DNA of 64,000 nt from AP-15 sp963724435 (lineage in GTDB: Bacteria; Pseudomonadota; Alphaproteobacteria; ATCC43930; CGMCC-115725): NCBI GenBank assembly GCA_963724435.1, contig CAVRUN010000002.1, positions 62,001 to 126,000 of the forward strand. Direction: 5' to 3'. Positions 62,113 through 64,000 of the stretch are shown piece after piece. The number at the start of each line of letters is the position of its first letter. Positions within the stretch are counted from its first letter, which is position 1. The notes beneath the pieces are model-generated. The model was not told where the DNA came from, did no database searches, and saw nothing but the letters and a program-made list of their open reading frames with translations. The position numbers and the translations under genes were made by a program.

Positions 62113-63715
62113 TAGCCCGGATCATTCATGAGGGGCTGGCGGCTCCACAGTGATGGCGGGGATCGGGCGCGGCTTTTTGTGGCGTCGGGGGCGCGCTGGT
62201 CGGGGTTTGCGGTTGGGCCAAAGGGTTTGAACTGGGGCAACCGCCCCGTCGCTCACGGCGGCAGCTTGGCGATGCGGCCGGCGAGATCGGCAAAGCCGGC
62301 CTGATAGGGAAAGGCGCTCGGCAAGGCGATCTTGATGCGGGTGACCATCTCGGTGACGCGCCCGGCGACCTTGATCAGGCAGAGGCGGATCGTATCGAAT
62401 TGGGCATCGCGCCAGAAGGATGTCTTTGGAGCCAGACCGCGCAGGCTCAGCATCAGCCAGTAGGCGGCGGTATGAAGCAGCAGCCGGAACTGGTTGGCGG
62501 TCGCCTTGGTGCAGGAGGTATGGTCGGAAGCCAGATGCAGTTTGTGCGCCTTGATCAGGTTTTCGGCCTGCCCGCGCGCGCAATAGACCTTCTCGTAGAG
62601 CGTCTTGGGCAGACCCCGCAGGTTGGTGACGATGAAGCGGCTGTCGGCCCCTTGAGGACCGGCCTCGACGCGGGCGATGACGCGGCGCTCGACATTCCAG
62701 CTTTTGGCGGCATAGCGGAAATCGCCATAGCGGCGGACCTTTTCCCCTTCGTCTGCGAGACGACCCAAGGCGGCGTCCTCGGTGAGCGGGCTGACCTGCC
62801 GCAGCAGCACCGGGTTACCAGAGAGGCCGAAGATGTAGCCGACCTGCTGACGCTCGCACCACGCCATGGCCTTGGGCCGGCCGTAATGGCTGTCGCCGCG
62901 CACGACGATCTCGACCGCCGGCCAGCGGGCGCGGATGCGGCCAATGACATGGCGCAGCACCAGCGCCACCTCGGTCCCGTCAGGCGTCTTGCCGGGGCGC
63001 AGGATGACAGCGACGGGTTTGCCGGTCGTCGCCTCGTAAATGTGGATCGGCAGAAAGCAGCGGCTGTCGTAGTGCGCATTGAAGAGCGCGAGCTGCTGGC
63101 CGCCGTGAACCCGGTCCTCGGTGTCGTCGATATCGAGCAGGATGCGCCGGGGTACCTGCTCGAAGCTGTCGCAGAACAACTCGATCATCGCCGCCATCAT
63201 GCGCTTGAGCGCGGTCGCGCTCGGCAGGTTCTCGAGCCGGCTGATCGTCGGTTGCGAGCACAGATCTTCACCGCTTTCCGGCAATCGTCCGACGGCCATC
63301 TTGAAGGCGGGGTCGGCTTTCAGCGCGTCGCAGTCGTTGCCGTCGGGATAGCCCGCCGCAATCAGCAAGGCACGATAGCGGATCATCTCGGCCAGTTCGT
63401 GCCGCACCCGGTCCGGGTCGCGCGGATCTTCGAGGCACGCCGCTAAGCGTTCGGCAATCTTGAGCCGTTGTTCGATCGCCGCCACCAGCAATATCCCACC
63501 ATCCGAGGTCAGCCGGCCGCCGTCAAACCCGACATGCACCGGCTTACCCGCCACCGCTGGCAAACCTGGCAAAATCCCCGTACCTTCCTCCATGGCGGGT
63601 GCGAACTCCGTTGCTTCGGTTTGATCCGGCCTTAGCAACCAAATCATACACGAAACCAACGGTTTATGCCGCTCCCGCCGTCCCTTCTGGCCAGTCCAAT
63701 GAATTTTTCAGGCTA
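62113..63715. mobile_element. IS1380-family element, copy 2
   Basis: 1603 bases with ends TAGCCCGGATCATTCATGAG and CAATGAATTTTTCAGGCTA. Nearly identical to copy 1 (a visible difference at 62521 versus 60544, T versus C, and at the right end). It interrupts the 3' part of a small membrane-protein gene. Confidence 0.88.
62253..63659 (-). CDS. IS1380-family transposase, copy 2
   Basis: 468 residues, identical in motifs to copy 1 except for one Arg-to-His change in the C-terminal third. DDE residues are all present. The presence of two almost identical copies shows recent transposition in this lineage. Confidence 0.93.
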   Translation of the reverse strand: MVSCMIWLLRPDQTEATEFAPAMEEGTGILPGLPAVAGKPVHVGFDGGRLTSDGGILLVAAIEQRLKIAERLAACLEDPRDPDRVRHELAEMIRYRALLIAAGYPDGNDCDALKADPAFKMAVGRLPESGEDLCSQPTISRLENLPSATALKRMMAAMIELFCDSFEQVPRRILLDIDDTEDRVHGGQQLALFNAHYDSRCFLPIHIYEATTGKPVAVILRPGKTPDGTEVALVLRHVIGRIRARWPAVEIVVRGDSHYGRPKAMAWCERQQVGYIFGLSGNPVLLRQVSPLTEDAALGRLADEGEKVRRYGDFRYAAKSWNVERRVIARVEAGPQGADSRFIVTNLRGLPKTLYEKVYCARGQAENLIKAHKLHLASDHTSCTKATANQFRLLLHTAAYWLMLSLRGLAPKTSFWRDAQFDTIRLCLIKVAGRVTEMVTRIKIALPSAFPYQAGFADLAGRIAKLPP

Positions 63716-63942
63716 GGCCACCGCTGCCCGGTCGTCGACCGGGTGCCGAAAGCTGGCCATGGCACAAGCGCGAACACCCATAACGCGATGATGTTCACAA
63801 AGGGGATCGCCCACAGGATACACCACCACCTGCTGAAGCCGGCGCGCCGCAAGATAAGAGCTATGGGCGCGAGGACAATCGGGGAAATGATCGCGATGAT
63901 GATCGTACCCAGAAGCCAATAAAGCAGACTAAATGAGCCCAT
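63716..63942 (-). pseudogene. Small membrane protein gene truncated by IS1380 copy 2
   Basis: The frame from ATG 63942 (GGAGG with eight-base spacing; the ATG at 63948 is too close to it) gives two hydrophobic helices: WLLGTIIIAIISPIVLAPIA and WCILWAIPFVNIIALWVFAL. Native sequence ends at the IS border (63715) after about 75 residues (PAFGTRSTTGQRWP). The readthrough into the IS adds 17 unrelated residues before a stop at 63664. Its original length is unknown. Confidence 0.7.
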
Positions 63943-64000
63943 ATCCATTTCCTCCCATTCATTTCATCGACGGTCAGCAGTTCTTTGCTTGTAATCGTGC

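Noticed and set aside
60136..63715. Composite transposon bounded by IS1380 copies
   Set aside because: The 374 bases between the copies hold no gene, so there is no cargo to mobilise.

Overview
The window reads as a high-GC chromosome segment of an alphaproteobacterium, most like Rhodospirillales or a relative. This rests on gene order: ileS-lspA-DUF3035 lipoprotein at the left edge, and the deacetylase-xseB-ispA-dxs-tlyA block at 27.5-32.5 kb. Both arrangements are familiar in that class. No rRNA, tRNA or CRISPR was found. The genus cannot be named from the sequence alone.

Layout. 0-2.1 kb: isoleucyl-tRNA synthetase (3' part), signal peptidase II and a lipoprotein. 2.2-10.2 kb: a deleted SDR remnant, a large Lhr-type helicase gene interrupted by a stop codon, two dispersed palindromic repeats, a class III aminotransferase, a tiny leader-like unit with a perfect Shine-Dalgarno, and a MetE-like protein. 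10.2-15.1 kb: a minus-strand operon for D-glycero-D-manno-heptose activation and glycosyl transfer (hddA, hddC-gmhB fusion, two glycosyltransferases), partly decayed. 15.2-22 kb: TetR/flavin-binding pair, CoA-transferase, LLM oxidoreductase, YbdK-type ligase, Crp/Fnr regulator and a hydrolase. 22.4-25.6 kb: an accessory patch with a cholesterol-dependent cytolysin homologue, a broken tyrosine recombinase and a 5'-truncated gene. 25.7-40.9 kb: KpsS-like capsule protein, response regulator, the isoprenoid block, glycosyltransferase/epimerase pair and assorted metabolism. 40.9-55.4 kb: a catabolic region with tandem LLM oxidoreductases, Rieske dioxygenase, dehydrogenase, ABM protein, amidohydrolase, ferredoxin-P450 pair, TetR and an HsaA-like flavoprotein. 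It is interrupted by a foreign-looking AT-rich P-loop ATPase and followed by a VapBC module, a VOC protein and class I aldolase. 55.6-64 kb: an accessory end with small membrane proteins, a second VapBC, one ISNCY-like element and two almost identical IS1380 copies.

The most notable item is the protein at 22371-23780. It aligns by eye from end to end with pneumolysin-type pore-forming toxins, including the length, the lack of a signal peptide, the Gly-Gly turn and the Thr-Leu cholesterol-recognition pair. Its tryptophan-rich undecapeptide is strongly diverged. Such toxins are classically Gram-positive and are rare in Gram-negatives.

A second theme is decay. At least eight genes carry a frameshift, stop codon, deletion or IS insertion. 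Some lesions are not simple indel errors (a 5-bp tandem duplication, a large internal deletion, a nonsense codon, a lost catalytic Asp), so real pseudogenisation is likely for part of them. Read-level checking is needed before every single-base frameshift is accepted.
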